From CALZIK01 sp945787635 (GTDB lineage: Bacteria > Acidobacteriota > Thermoanaerobaculia > Multivoradales > JAHEKO01), in contig CAMYNM010000012.1 in the NCBI GenBank assembly GCA_947259725.1, positions 1 through 64,000 on the forward strand: a stretch of DNA of 64,000 nt. The letters are read 5' to 3'. Shown piece by piece: positions 53,623 to 62,626 of this stretch. Below the pieces are notes generated by a model, which had not been told where the DNA came from, did not search any database, and saw only the letters and a program-made list of their open reading frames with translations. How positions within the stretch are numbered: position 1 is the first letter of the stretch; every line of letters begins with the position of its first letter. Made by a program: the position numbers and the translations under genes.

Positions 53623-54326
53623 GTCGTCTCCTTGTCGAGGATCTCCCGGATCCAATCGAGAGTGACCGAAACCAGTTCATCGAAAGCGTCGTCAGGGGAT
53701 CGGCCGCTGCGTTTGAGAACCTGAAACGAGTGGTCGCCGCCCTCGACCACATGGAGGCGGGCACGGTCGCCCAACCGCGCGATCACCGGCTCGAGAAGGG
53801 CAAGATCAGCCAGCCGGTCCCGGGTTCCCTGCAGAAAGAGCATTGGCCGGCGAACTTCGTCCAGATGGTCGGCCCGCTCGGTGCCGGGCTTGCCCGCCGG
53901 ATGGAGGGGAAAGCCGAGAAAGACCAGGCCACGCAGATCGGGCATGGGGCGTGTGGCCTCGGCTCGGGACGTCATTCGACCGCCCATCGACTTGCCCCCG
54001 GCGAAGACCGGCAGCCCCTCGGCGAGCTCTCGGGCGGCCTCGACCGCAGAGCGGACGGTGGCCTCGAGAATCGGCGCGAAATCGGGTCGCCGGCGCACGC
54101 CGGTCCGGGTCGCCGTTTCCATGTACGGGAAGTGATAGCGAAGCGTCGCGACGCCGCCCTCGGCGAGGCGATCGGCGAAGGACTCCAGGAACGGGTGCGT
54201 CATCCCGGCGCCGGCGCCGTGGCCCAGCACCAGGAGGCTCGAGGCGTCGTTCGGTCGAAGCAGGAGGCCTGAGACCTCTCCGCGGCTCGCCGTCGCGCAA
54301 AAACGAACCTTGGCTGCGGATTTCAT
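53619..54326 (-). CDS. Alpha/beta hydrolase, Tex30/KANL3-like
   Basis: 235 residues from the ATG at 54324-54326; an in-frame TTG lies three codons upstream. LVLGHGAGAGMTHPFL (near residue 34) forms the oxyanion-hole segment. The nucleophile elbow GGKSMGGRM (near 111) has Ser in the GxSxG-like GKSMG. The His lies in VEGGDHSFQV (near 200) and the acid in LQGTRDRLAD. This matches the dienelactone-hydrolase-like group that includes Tex30. The substrate is unknown. It is the first gene of a two-gene unit with RidA. Confidence 0.82.
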   Translation of the reverse strand: MKSAAKVRFCATASRGEVSGLLLRPNDASSLLVLGHGAGAGMTHPFLESFADRLAEGGVATLRYHFPYMETATRTGVRRRPDFAPILEATVRSAVEAARELAEGLPVFAGGKSMGGRMTSRAEATRPMPDLRGLVFLGFPLHPAGKPGTERADHLDEVRRPMLFLQGTRDRLADLALLEPVIARLGDRARLHVVEGGDHSFQVLKRSGRSPDDAFDELVSVTLDWIREILDKETT

Positions 54327-54364
54327 CGAAGACAATTCAGCAGGAAGAGACGCGGGCTTCGATC

Positions 54365-55252
54365 CTATCGAGTGACGGCCTGCCGTCTGGCGCCGATCTG
54401 CGAGTCGAGCCAGTCTCCCACGATCGGCCAGAGCGTCTTCTCGAAGCGCTCTCGGAAGAAGCCGAAGTGTCCGACGGACTGTGCCCCCACGTCTGCCGGC
54501 GACAGATGCAGGTGTTCGCGGTCGGCATTGGGAAAACGTTCGAGCATGTCGGTCACCGAGACCTCCGGGGCGTAGGCGTCGTCGGTGAAGCTGAGCGCGA
54601 GGATCGGGAGCGCGAGGGCTTCGTAGGATGGCTTCCGTCCGGCCTCCCGAAGGAGATAGTCACGGTGCCGGCCCCACGAGGCCCATTCGAGTGCGACCCC
54701 GGCCGGCAGATCCTCGCTGAACCGCAAGAGCTTCGCCGGAAAGTAGCCGAAGAGGCGGGTCGCGAGGGGCAGCAGCAGGTGCCAGAATGGCCAAGCCCGA
54801 AGCCGCCCCGATCCCGCGAAGTGCCCCCAGTAGCCGCTTTGAGCCGCAATCATCACGGCGGCTCGAATGCTGGCGGCCGAGGGCACGAGTCCGAGACCCT
54901 GCCCGCCGAAGCTGTGGCCGACGAGCAGTACCGGCGTGCCGGGCCAGCAGCGCTCCAAGTGGGCCAGGACACCTTCGGTATCTCGGGCTGCCCAGTCCGT
55001 CATGGTGGCACGAAAGCCGCGCAGCGAGCGTCGATAGGCGGGCGGCCTGGATTCACCGATGCCGCGGTAGTCGAAGGTAACCGCGCGCATTCCCCTGGTG
55101 TTCAGGTACTCGGCGAAGGGCTGGTAGTAGCGGCGGCGCACGCCGGTTGCCGGATTGACGATCACGCTGGCCCGGCTGGTCGGCTCGAGGGGCTCGAACA
55201 AGGATGCTGCGAGCTCGAATCCGTCCGCGGCCGCGATGGGGAGATCCGTCAT
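54365..55252 (-). CDS. Alpha/beta hydrolase
   Basis: 295 residues with the alpha/beta-hydrolase fold. FDYRGIGESR (near residue 60) is the strand-4 region. The nucleophile elbow is VLLVGHSFGGQGL (GHSFG, near 108). The acid and His lie near SFTDDAYAPE (about 220) and in the segment GHFGFFRERF (about 264). It fits the serine aminopeptidase S33/Hydrolase_4 type. No signal peptide is seen. It is divergent from the transporter operon beginning at 55339. Substrate unknown. Confidence 0.82.
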   Translation of the reverse strand: MTDLPIAAADGFELAASLFEPLEPTSRASVIVNPATGVRRRYYQPFAEYLNTRGMRAVTFDYRGIGESRPPAYRRSLRGFRATMTDWAARDTEGVLAHLERCWPGTPVLLVGHSFGGQGLGLVPSAASIRAAVMIAAQSGYWGHFAGSGRLRAWPFWHLLLPLATRLFGYFPAKLLRFSEDLPAGVALEWASWGRHRDYLLREAGRKPSYEALALPILALSFTDDAYAPEVSVTDMLERFPNADREHLHLSPADVGAQSVGHFGFFRERFEKTLWPIVGDWLDSQIGARRQAVTR

Positions 55253-55295
55253 CGAGGCTGAGCTTAACGGGGTCGGGCCTCCAGGAACCTGGGCC

Positions 55296-55301
55296 TATAA
55301 T
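55296..55301 (+). promoter_or_regulatory. Possible -10 element for the transporter operon
   Basis: A perfect TATAAT at 55296-55301, 38 bases before the preferred ATG at 55339. No good -35 is present at the usual distance, so it may be an activated promoter or chance. It also argues against the ATG at 55300. Confidence 0.4.
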
Positions 55302-55338
55302 GAGACCTTGGACCAAAAGATCCGCATCCGGGGAGCCG

Positions 55339-58173
55339 ATGTTCGGAACCGACTCAGATTCTGAAGGCGCCGCACGCGCGCCGGCTCTGTTGACGCTTCT
55401 CAGAGCCACCGGAGTCGACATGCGCCCGGGCGAAGGACGCGTGGCGGTCCTTTTGTTTCTTGGCTTTTTCTTCTCGCTGATCTTCCAGTACGTCGCCAAG
55501 ACGGTTCGCCAGGCTTCGTATCTTGACTCGTTTGGCGCCGAGAGCCTGCCGTGGGTCTATCTGCTCGTGCCCCTGGTCTCTCTTCCGGGGGTGCTGATCT
55601 ACGAGGCTCTGCTGCGCAAGCACCCTCCCACGAAGGTTTTGGCGATCACCTGCCTCGCTACGGCCGCAGGACTTGCTCTCTTCTGGGTCCTGTTCAGCCT
55701 CAGCGCCGCTTGGGTGCCTTTCGTCTTCTACCTCTGGGTGACGGTCGCGATCGGCATCAACCTGAGCCTGGTCTGGGCGGTCGCGGGCGTCGTCCTCGAC
55801 GCCCGGCAGGCCAAGCGTCTGTTCGGATTCCTCGGGGCTGGCGCCATCGTCGGAGGGATCGCCGGAGGGCAGATCGCGAGATTGGTCTCGATTGCCTTCG
55901 GCGTGCGAGCCACCCTGCTGACCGCCGCCCTGGCGCTGGTGATCGCCGCGGCCTGCTCCTACGCGGCCGGAGCCGGTCGGGTTGCGTTTGCCGACGCCGG
56001 CAAGCAGAAGGGGCGTCAGGCAGTTCATGGGATCGAAGAAGTGCGTCGCTCGCCGCTTTTGCGGCGGCTGGCAACGGTGTTGATGCTGTCGATGATCGCC
56101 GCTCAGATCATCGATCTGCAGTTCAACTGGGTCGTCGAGCAGGCGACGACGGGCTTGGCCAACCGCGCGGCCTTCTTTGGCAACTTCTACAGCGTCATGG
56201 GAATCGCTGCGGCGATCTTCCAGATCTTCTGGACCGGCCGGATTCACCGTTCGCTGGGCGTCGGTTTCGCGTTGCGCGTGTTGCCCTCCTCGTTGATCGC
56301 CGGCACCGCCATGGTGTTTCTGGCGGCGACTTTCTGGCCCGCCGCGCTACTCGTGGCAGGCTTGGCGCTCAAGGTCGGAGAGAACGGCATTCGCTACTCG
56401 CTCGATCAATCGACACGGGAGCTCTTGTTCGTGCCGGTGCCGGAGAAGGCTCGGATGCGGGCCAAAGCGGTGATCGACGTTCTGCTACAACGCGGCGCCA
56501 AAGGCCTTGCGGCCGTTCTGTTGCTCCCGGTGGCGCTGGGCTGGTTGTCGCCGGTGCGCGCCGGTTGGCTGAATCTAGCCGTTCTGGCGCTCTGGCTGCT
56601 GCTACTGCCGGGCCTCTACCGGGAGTACGTGCAGGCGTTTCGGCGGCGATTGCAGGAGCGCGAATCCGAGGGTGCGATGCCGATCGACTTCACCGACGCG
56701 TCGACCCTGGAGATTCTGGTCGAGTCGCTGGGCAGCCAAGATCCCCGGCAGGTCCTGCATAGCCTCGACCTGCTTGCCGCCAACGGCCGCGGCCGGCTGG
56801 TGCCGCCTCTCCTGCTCTATCATGACGACGCGGAGGTGCGGTCCCGCACTCTCGAGATCCTGGCCAAGGCGGGACGCAGCGACGCCCTGCCGCTTATCGA
56901 GCGTCGGTTGGGAGACGAGCACCCGGATGTGAGAGCGATCGCGATTCGGGTTCTGGCCGACCTTCAGCACGGCGACGTCGGGGAGCTCATGGAGCCCCGC
57001 CTTCATGATTCGGACCCCGCGATCCGCGCGGCCGCGATCGCTTGTCTGGCGAGCTCGAACGGCGAGCGGGTGCCCGCGGCCGCCGCCGCTGCGCTCCACG
57101 ACATGTTGAGCGACGCGGACCCGCGGCCCCGGATCCAGGGGGCTCGCTGCCTGGGCGCGATTCCAGAGCCGCTCTTTCGGGAACAGCTCGTGCAGCTTCT
57201 GTACGATCGCGATTGGAGGGTCGTGAGTGAGGCGATCGGCTCGGTGCGCCGAAGGGTGCAGCGAGACGGCTGGACGCCGATCTATCTTCCGACCTTAATC
57301 AGCCTGCTTGGCAATCGAAGGCTCAAGCACAGCGTGCGCGAGGCCCTGGTGGCACTCGGCGAGCAGGTGCTTCCCTCCCTCGTGCACTTCCTGAATGACC
57401 CGGACGAGCAGATCTGGGTCCGTCGGGCGCTGCCCAACACCATCGCCTTGGTCGAATGTCGCGGCGCATCCGGTGAGCTGTTCGCGAACCTCTCGCATCA
57501 ACGGGACCCGTTTCTGCGGCGCAAGATCATCGAGGCTCTAAGCACGGTGCGAGGCAACGTCTCCGGCGAGGTATCCCACGAAGCGGCCGGCGAACAGATT
57601 CGGGTCGAAGTGCGGCGGTACTTCAAGCGGCTCGCCGATCTTTCGGCTCTGTCCACGGGGAAGGCCTCGCCCCGCGCGACGCTACTTCTCGAGCAGCTGC
57701 TGGACTCGAGAGCGGAAAGTCACCTGCGCAACATTTTCGGCCTCTTGAGCCTGCTCTACCCGCCCGAGCACATCCGGGCCGCCCATCGGAGCTTGAGCTT
57801 GCGCGGCGGGCAGACCCGCGCGCACGCCCTGGAGTATCTAGACAATACGCTGGAAGGCGGCATGCGACGAGACGTGATGGCGGTTCTGGACGAACGGGGC
57901 GTGGCCGAGAAGCTACACGACGTGGGGTTGCGGCTCGGAGTCCGGAAGGTGTCCGGTACGGAAGTCCTCAGCCGCTGCCTCGAGACCGACGATCGGGAGG
58001 ATGAGGACTGGTCGTTCTTTACCGTCGCGGCGCTGCTCGCGGTTCATAATGCCGACGAGCGGTCTCGGATGGCAGAGGTCGAGAGGCTGACGTCGGACGA
58101 GAATACTTTTGTCGCCCAGACCGCGACCTGGGTGAAGGCGCGCATGTCGGGACGACGCGAGGTGGAATCGTGA
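55339..58173 (+). CDS. ATP/ADP-translocase-like membrane transporter fused to HEAT repeats
   Basis: 944 residues from the ATG at 55339 with GGGGAG just upstream; starts at 55300 and 55204 are also in frame. Residues about 30-435 are a multispan membrane domain (about 11 segments) resembling the NTT/Npt nucleotide transporter and MFS folds, with VAKTVRQASYLDSFGAESLP near 55 as the family-typical first loop. Residues about 460-900 are HEAT-like helical repeats (LEILAKAGRSDALPLIERRL, then VRAIAIRVLADL and others), probably a cytoplasmic scaffold. NTT members exchange ATP, ADP or other nucleotides. Its role here is inferred. The gene overlaps the next by four bases, and the three genes form an operon. 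Confidence 0.85.
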   Translation: MFGTDSDSEGAARAPALLTLLRATGVDMRPGEGRVAVLLFLGFFFSLIFQYVAKTVRQASYLDSFGAESLPWVYLLVPLVSLPGVLIYEALLRKHPPTKVLAITCLATAAGLALFWVLFSLSAAWVPFVFYLWVTVAIGINLSLVWAVAGVVLDARQAKRLFGFLGAGAIVGGIAGGQIARLVSIAFGVRATLLTAALALVIAAACSYAAGAGRVAFADAGKQKGRQAVHGIEEVRRSPLLRRLATVLMLSMIAAQIIDLQFNWVVEQATTGLANRAAFFGNFYSVMGIAAAIFQIFWTGRIHRSLGVGFALRVLPSSLIAGTAMVFLAATFWPAALLVAGLALKVGENGIRYSLDQSTRELLFVPVPEKARMRAKAVIDVLLQRGAKGLAAVLLLPVALGWLSPVRAGWLNLAVLALWLLLLPGLYREYVQAFRRRLQERESEGAMPIDFTDASTLEILVESLGSQDPRQVLHSLDLLAANGRGRLVPPLLLYHDDAEVRSRTLEILAKAGRSDALPLIERRLGDEHPDVRAIAIRVLADLQHGDVGELMEPRLHDSDPAIRAAAIACLASSNGERVPAAAAAALHDMLSDADPRPRIQGARCLGAIPEPLFREQLVQLLYDRDWRVVSEAIGSVRRRVQRDGWTPIYLPTLISLLGNRRLKHSVREALVALGEQVLPSLVHFLNDPDEQIWVRRALPNTIALVECRGASGELFANLSHQRDPFLRRKIIEALSTVRGNVSGEVSHEAAGEQIRVEVRRYFKRLADLSALSTGKASPRATLLLEQLLDSRAESHLRNIFGLLSLLYPPEHIRAAHRSLSLRGGQTRAHALEYLDNTLEGGMRRDVMAVLDERGVAEKLHDVGLRLGVRKVSGTEVLSRCLETDDREDEDWSFFTVAALLAVHNADERSRMAEVERLTSDENTFVAQTATWVKARMSGRREVES

Positions 58174-58601
58174 AGCAACTAACCAGAATCGAGACCGTAG
58201 TGTTCCTCCAGAAGGTCGATCTTTTTTCGGCCTGTTCGGCGGAACAGATCTTGCGAATCTCCGGGATTGTGAATCAGGAAAGCTTCGATTCCGGCGAAAG
58301 CATCTACCAGGCGAACGATCCCGCCGAGTGCATGTACTGCGTCGTGGACGGCACGGTGGAGCTGCGCGGCACCGCCCAGGCGGTGCGGACTCTCTCGAGC
58401 CCGGACACCTTCGGGGTCAAGGAGATCTTGAGCGGCAGGCTGCGCGAGCAGCACGCGGTGGCCGGCGAGACCCTTCGGGTGCTCAAGATCGACGCCGACG
58501 ACCTCTTCGATCTGCTGGCCAACAACATCGAGATCGTCAAGGCTCTGTTCCGGCGGTTGCTGGACGCCGGGAGGCCGGTTGTGGGAGCGGCCCAGGCGTG
58601 A
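58170..58601 (+). CDS. Cyclic-nucleotide-binding-fold protein
   Basis: 143 residues from a GTG at 58170 overlapping the transporter stop (GTGA). It has the cNMP-binding beta-roll: FSACSAEQILRISGI, FDSGESIYQAND and CMYCVVDGTVEL (about residues 15-70), then a phosphate-binding-cassette-like loop FGVKEILSGRLREQHAVAGE (about 88-107). The Arg that normally contacts the cyclic phosphate is not clear there, so nucleotide binding may be lost or altered. No DNA-binding or catalytic domain is attached. It probably serves as a sensor or partner for the HEAT-fused transporter. Confidence 0.82.
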   Translation: MKQLTRIETVVFLQKVDLFSACSAEQILRISGIVNQESFDSGESIYQANDPAECMYCVVDGTVELRGTAQAVRTLSSPDTFGVKEILSGRLREQHAVAGETLRVLKIDADDLFDLLANNIEIVKALFRRLLDAGRPVVGAAQA

Positions 58602-60802
58602 GGGGGTTCGGCAGCCTGCGCGTCGCGTGCGCCTTTTTGGCGCTTCTGTGGCTGGTGGCGCCGGGTGTCGCCCAAGAGGCGCCACGGCGGATTGTCGCGG
58701 TGGGCGACGTTCACGGCAGCCCGGGCGCGTTTCGAGCGATTCTCGAAACAGCCGGCCTGGTGGACGGAAGCGGGGATTGGATCGGCGGCGACTCTGTGCT
58801 GGTGCAGACCGGAGACCTGCTCGACCGTGGCACCGAGATTCGAGCGCTTCTGGACTACATGCGGCGACTCGAGCGCTCTGCATCCGAGAACGGCGGCCGA
58901 CTCGTGTCGCTGCTCGGCAACCACGAGGTCTACAATCTGATCGGGTTTTTCGACTATCAGTCCACGCCGCTTCCGGCATTTACCGAGATTGCCGCCGACT
59001 TTGCCGACGAGAGCTCGGAGAAGACCCGCAAGCGCGCTTACAAGGAGTGGGGCGCCTGGTCACGGCGCTACCGGGGCTGCGGAACCATGACCAAGGACCA
59101 GTGGATGGCTCTGCATCCGCTCGGTTTCATCGAGTATCTGGAGGCGCTTTCGCCCCGAGGCGAGTACGGCCGGTGGCTTCGGGACCGACGTGTGGTCGCC
59201 AACGTCGGCGGCACGCTCTTTTTGCACGGCGGGCTGAGCCCCGCGCTGGCGACGACCGGCCCGAGCTCGATCGAGAAGCTCAACGAGGCCGCGGCGGAGG
59301 AGCTGCGCCGCTTCGACCAGGACCGGGAGATTCTCGAGGCCGAGGGCATCACGCTGCCGTTTTCGACCCTCGGAGAGGTCTACTGCGCGATGGCCCATGA
59401 GACCCGGGCCGAGCCCGCCGGCAGTCTGTCGCCCGCCGGCATGCTTCACAAGCGGCGGCTCGAGGAGATTAGCGGCCGGCTGCCGAGCACCGAGGCCTGG
59501 TTGCTGCTTCACGCCGACGGGCCTGTTTGGTTTCGTGGATACGCGTCCTGGACCGGCGAGGAAGCCGAGGAAGGGCTGGACAAAGTCTTCGCGACTTTCG
59601 GCGGCAACCGTGTCGTCGTAGGGCACACGCCGCAGATGGGCAACATTCTGGCCCGGTTCGAAGGTCGGGTGTTCCTGATCGACACCGCCATGGCCTACGC
59701 CGACGTGTCGAACGGCCGCCCGGCGGCGCTGGAGATCCAGGGAGACAGCGTCTTTGCGATCTACCAGGATGCCCGGACCCGGCTGTGGCCTGCGGGTGAG
59801 GCCGAGCCTGTCCCAGAGGCCCCAGAGGCCCCAGAGGCCCCAGAGACCCGGGAGACGGTCGGGACAGCGGGCACCAACGGGCACGGTCAGGATGTGGCCG
59901 CGGCCGTGGAGAAAGCCGCGGTCCCCTCCTCCGATGCGCCCGCCCCGGCGGCTCCGGCGCAGGCCCGCTGGTTGGGCGAGGACGGCAATCCGCTGCCGTT
60001 CGCCACCGATGAGGAGCTGCTCGAGTTCCTGGCCACGGCGCCCGTGGTGGACCGGAGCACTGTCGGCAAGGGCATCACCAAGCCACAGCGATTGGTGCTC
60101 GAAAAGGACGGTCTTCGCGTGCGCGCGATCTTCCACGACGTTCGGATCCGGCGCACGCGCCATCGCCTCGCCACAGGCGAGATGGTGCTGTACTTCCGTG
60201 ACAGCTACGAGAACAACGTCGCCGCCTATCTGCTCAGCCGGTTGATGGGAATCAACAACGTGCCGCCGGTGACGGTGCGCAGGCTCGACGGCGAGGGCTC
60301 GATCCAGCTCTGGATCGAAGATTCCTACGACGAGGAGGAGCGCAACAAGCGCGGCTCGAAGAAGGCGCTGCCGGTACGGGTCCGGCGGCGGATCGACGAT
60401 ATGTGGGTCTTTGACAACCTGATCAACAACATTGACCGCAATCAAGGCAACATGCTCTACGATTCGAGCGGCAGCTTCTGGCTGATCGACCACACGCGTT
60501 CGTTTGCCAGAGCGGAGAGGCTTCCCAGCCGAGAACGCATCAGGCGCTGCTCCCGGAGCTTGTTCAGTGCGTTGAAGGAGCTGAACGAAGAGGACCTAAC
60601 CGAGAGGCTGAGCGGCCTGGTCGACAAGTTCGAGGTGGCATCAATGCTCAAGCGCCGCGACAAGGTGGTGCAGATTCTGGAGGAGCGGATCGCCAGGCTC
60701 GGGGAAGACAAAGTGCTCTTCGAGTATGGAAGCCCCGACGACGCCGTCAGCGTCTCCTACGATCGAATCGAGATTCCCCCGAAGCCGGGAGAGGACGGAT
60801 AG
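58598..60802 (+). CDS. Exported metallophosphatase fused to a putative FAM20/PI3K/HipA-like kinase domain
   Basis: 734 residues from a GTG at 58598 overlapping the previous stop (GTGA). The signal peptide lies within residues 1-25 (ending in APGVAQE). A Shewanella-like metallophosphatase domain occupies about 30-400: GDVHG (36-40), GDLLDRG (near 72), GNHE (near 107), HGG (near 211) and GHTP (near 343). A PEAPEAPEAPET linker (near 405-420) follows. The C-terminal domain (about 485-710) has a catalytic-loop-like DRNQGN (613-618) and IDHTRSF (630-636), as in PI3K/FAM20/HipA-like kinases, with FDNLINN before it. The expected Lys of the nucleotide-binding strand is not obvious. The architecture implies opposing phosphatase and kinase activities in one secreted protein; that is inference. 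Confidence 0.78.
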   Translation: MRGFGSLRVACAFLALLWLVAPGVAQEAPRRIVAVGDVHGSPGAFRAILETAGLVDGSGDWIGGDSVLVQTGDLLDRGTEIRALLDYMRRLERSASENGGRLVSLLGNHEVYNLIGFFDYQSTPLPAFTEIAADFADESSEKTRKRAYKEWGAWSRRYRGCGTMTKDQWMALHPLGFIEYLEALSPRGEYGRWLRDRRVVANVGGTLFLHGGLSPALATTGPSSIEKLNEAAAEELRRFDQDREILEAEGITLPFSTLGEVYCAMAHETRAEPAGSLSPAGMLHKRRLEEISGRLPSTEAWLLLHADGPVWFRGYASWTGEEAEEGLDKVFATFGGNRVVVGHTPQMGNILARFEGRVFLIDTAMAYADVSNGRPAALEIQGDSVFAIYQDARTRLWPAGEAEPVPEAPEAPEAPETRETVGTAGTNGHGQDVAAAVEKAAVPSSDAPAPAAPAQARWLGEDGNPLPFATDEELLEFLATAPVVDRSTVGKGITKPQRLVLEKDGLRVRAIFHDVRIRRTRHRLATGEMVLYFRDSYENNVAAYLLSRLMGINNVPPVTVRRLDGEGSIQLWIEDSYDEEERNKRGSKKALPVRVRRRIDDMWVFDNLINNIDRNQGNMLYDSSGSFWLIDHTRSFARAERLPSRERIRRCSRSLFSALKELNEEDLTERLSGLVDKFEVASMLKRRDKVVQILEERIARLGEDKVLFEYGSPDDAVSVSYDRIEIPPKPGEDG
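59812..59850 (+). repeat. 9-bp tandem repeat in the domain linker
   Basis: About four units of CCCAGAGGC (period 9) encode PEAPEAPEAPET between the phosphatase and kinase domains. Such a short coding minisatellite can gain or lose three-residue steps without frameshift and so set the linker length. Confidence 0.8.
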
Positions 60803-60825
60803 GTCGGTTCGAGTCGCGCCGCGCC

Positions 60826-61509
60826 TCAGCGCAGGCATAGCTCGGCGCCGGGCCGGCAGTCCTGCTCGTAGGCGCGGGCGAGCCAGGTCAAGAGCGCCTG
60901 GCCGGCGTCCTCCGGTGAGCGACCAAACGCGATGATGCCGTCTTCGTGGCCTCCCATCGCGAGGACCCGACGCTCGGCGAAGAGACCCTCGCGATAGAGA
61001 CGCTGGACCTCCCGCGCCATCTCGGGAGTGCCGTACGGCACCTGGGCGGAGGTCTCGGGCAAGCGCAGCTCCCGTCGCCGGTTCCAGAGAACCGGCGTGT
61101 GAGCGTGGAGGACGCAGCGTATCTGGGGCCCGAGGTCGTAGACCGCGCCGTGGGTCATCGACTCGGAAGATGGCTGCGCCAGGCCCCTGCTCACAACGCG
61201 GTTGGTCTCGAAATCGTAGCGCTCGACGACGCAGAAGTCGTCCAGCCCGATGCAGTGCTTGCCGGAGGTCTGCGTGCCGGTGATGACGAAGCTGCGCCGG
61301 CCGAGCCCCATGCCCGGACGCCCGAGCCGGACGCTGACATTGCCGTAGCCGGCGCCCTCGTAGCGCGCGCGATCCTGGCCGACCAGCCCGGTGAGCGCGA
61401 GGATTTCGCGCCACGCGATCAGCGAGCAGATCGCGTCGGCGACAGACTCCCGGGGCAGCGCCTCACGCTGGTGCTCGTACTCGAACTTGATGACGCCTTC
61501 GTCGCGCAA
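60826..61509 (-). CDS. Class II aldolase/adducin-family protein
   Basis: 227 residues. The family's metal site shows as SSESMTHGAVY (Glu and His near residue 118-122) and HAHTPVLW (near 138-142), with GNVSVRLG (near 56) as the phosphate-binding segment and TGTQTSG as the second. This fits L-fuculose-1-phosphate aldolase and related enzymes or adducin-like domains. GGHEDGIIAFG (near 190) carries the third His of the set. The substrate is unknown. Its start lies 21 bases after the malate dehydrogenase stop on the same strand, so the two are probably co-transcribed. Confidence 0.85.
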   Translation of the reverse strand: MRDEGVIKFEYEHQREALPRESVADAICSLIAWREILALTGLVGQDRARYEGAGYGNVSVRLGRPGMGLGRRSFVITGTQTSGKHCIGLDDFCVVERYDFETNRVVSRGLAQPSSESMTHGAVYDLGPQIRCVLHAHTPVLWNRRRELRLPETSAQVPYGTPEMAREVQRLYREGLFAERRVLAMGGHEDGIIAFGRSPEDAGQALLTWLARAYEQDCRPGAELCLR

Positions 61510-61530
61510 GAAACTACCCGGACGCGTTCC

Positions 61531-62511
61531 TCAGGTCAGAAGGTGCTCGACGGCCTGGCGCTCCTCGCGCAGCTCCGCCTCGGTGGCGTCCATGCGCTCG
61601 CGGCTGAACCGGCTGATCTCGAGATCCTGAACGATCTCGCAGCTGCGGTCTCGGCATCTGCACGGCACCGAGTAGATGACGCCGGGCTCGATGCCGTAGC
61701 TGCCGTCCGAGGCCACCGCCATGCTGACCCAGTCGTCTTCGGGCGTGCCCAGGGTCCATGACCGGATGTGGTCGATCGCCGCCGACGCCGCGGAGGCCGC
61801 GGACGAGGCACCACGCGCCTTGATGATCTCGGCGCCCCGTTTCTGGACCTTGGGAATGAACTCGGTGCGGTACCAGACATCGTCGATCGACTCGGTCGCC
61901 TTGCCGCCCGCGATCGTGGCGTGCGAGATGTCGGGATACTGGGTGGCCGAGTGGTTGCCCCAGATCACCATTTGACGAATCTCGCTGACATGGTGGCCGC
62001 TTTTCTGACCCAGCTGGCTGAGCGCGCGGTTGTGATCGAGTCGCGTCATCGCCGTGAATTGCGACGGGTCGAGGTCGGGAGCGCTGCTCTGCGCGATCAG
62101 GCAGTTGGTGTTGGCGGGGTTGCCGACCACGAGCACCCGGATGTCGCGGCTGGCGTGGTCGTTGATGGCCTTGCCCTGCGGTGCGAAGATCTTGCCGTTC
62201 TCGCCGAGCAGATCCTTACGCTCCATGCCGGCTCCGCGAGGCTTGGCGCCGACGAGGATCGCGTAGTCGGCCGCGTCGAAGCCCTCGGCGTAGTCGGAGG
62301 TCGCGATCGTGCCCGCGAGCAGTGGAAACGCGCAGTCGGCGAGTTCCATGGTCACGCCGCGCAGCGTGTCGAGAGCCGGTGGGATCTCGATCAGCTGGAG
62401 GATCACCGGCTGATCGGTTCCGAGCATGTCCCCGGCCGCGATACGAAAACAAAGCTGGTAGCCGATGTTTCCTGCGGCTCCGGTAATGGCGATGCGGACG
62501 GGCTTTTTCAT
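61531..62511 (-). CDS. mdh: Malate dehydrogenase
   Basis: 326 residues, the length of the MalDH group with type-2 (cytosolic-like) features. The NAD-binding motif ITGAAGNIGYQL is at residues 9-20. VGAKPRGAGMERKDLL (near 87-102) holds the substrate-binding arginines. VVGNPANTNCL (near 127) and the catalytic pair LDHNR and IWGNHSATQYPD (near 158 and 187) are intact. The enzyme interconverts malate and oxaloacetate with NAD in the TCA cycle. The start is ATG, 10 bases after AAAGGAAA. It heads a two-gene reverse unit with the class II aldolase gene. Confidence 0.95.
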   Translation of the reverse strand: MKKPVRIAITGAAGNIGYQLCFRIAAGDMLGTDQPVILQLIEIPPALDTLRGVTMELADCAFPLLAGTIATSDYAEGFDAADYAILVGAKPRGAGMERKDLLGENGKIFAPQGKAINDHASRDIRVLVVGNPANTNCLIAQSSAPDLDPSQFTAMTRLDHNRALSQLGQKSGHHVSEIRQMVIWGNHSATQYPDISHATIAGGKATESIDDVWYRTEFIPKVQKRGAEIIKARGASSAASAASAAIDHIRSWTLGTPEDDWVSMAVASDGSYGIEPGVIYSVPCRCRDRSCEIVQDLEISRFSRERMDATEAELREERQAVEHLLT

Positions 62512-62626
62512 TGGGCGTTTCCTTTCGCGGAGTATTCAGGTGAGTTACCTATCCTGACGGAAAGAATCGGCTTTTTGAAGGGTTCGTATAAGATCCAGGT
62601 TCTTTTTGCGAAGGAGATACTCAGAT

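Noticed and set aside
60946..61761. 271-codon plus-strand open frame
   Set aside because: It is antisense to the malate dehydrogenase and class II aldolase genes, both of which have clear family motifs.
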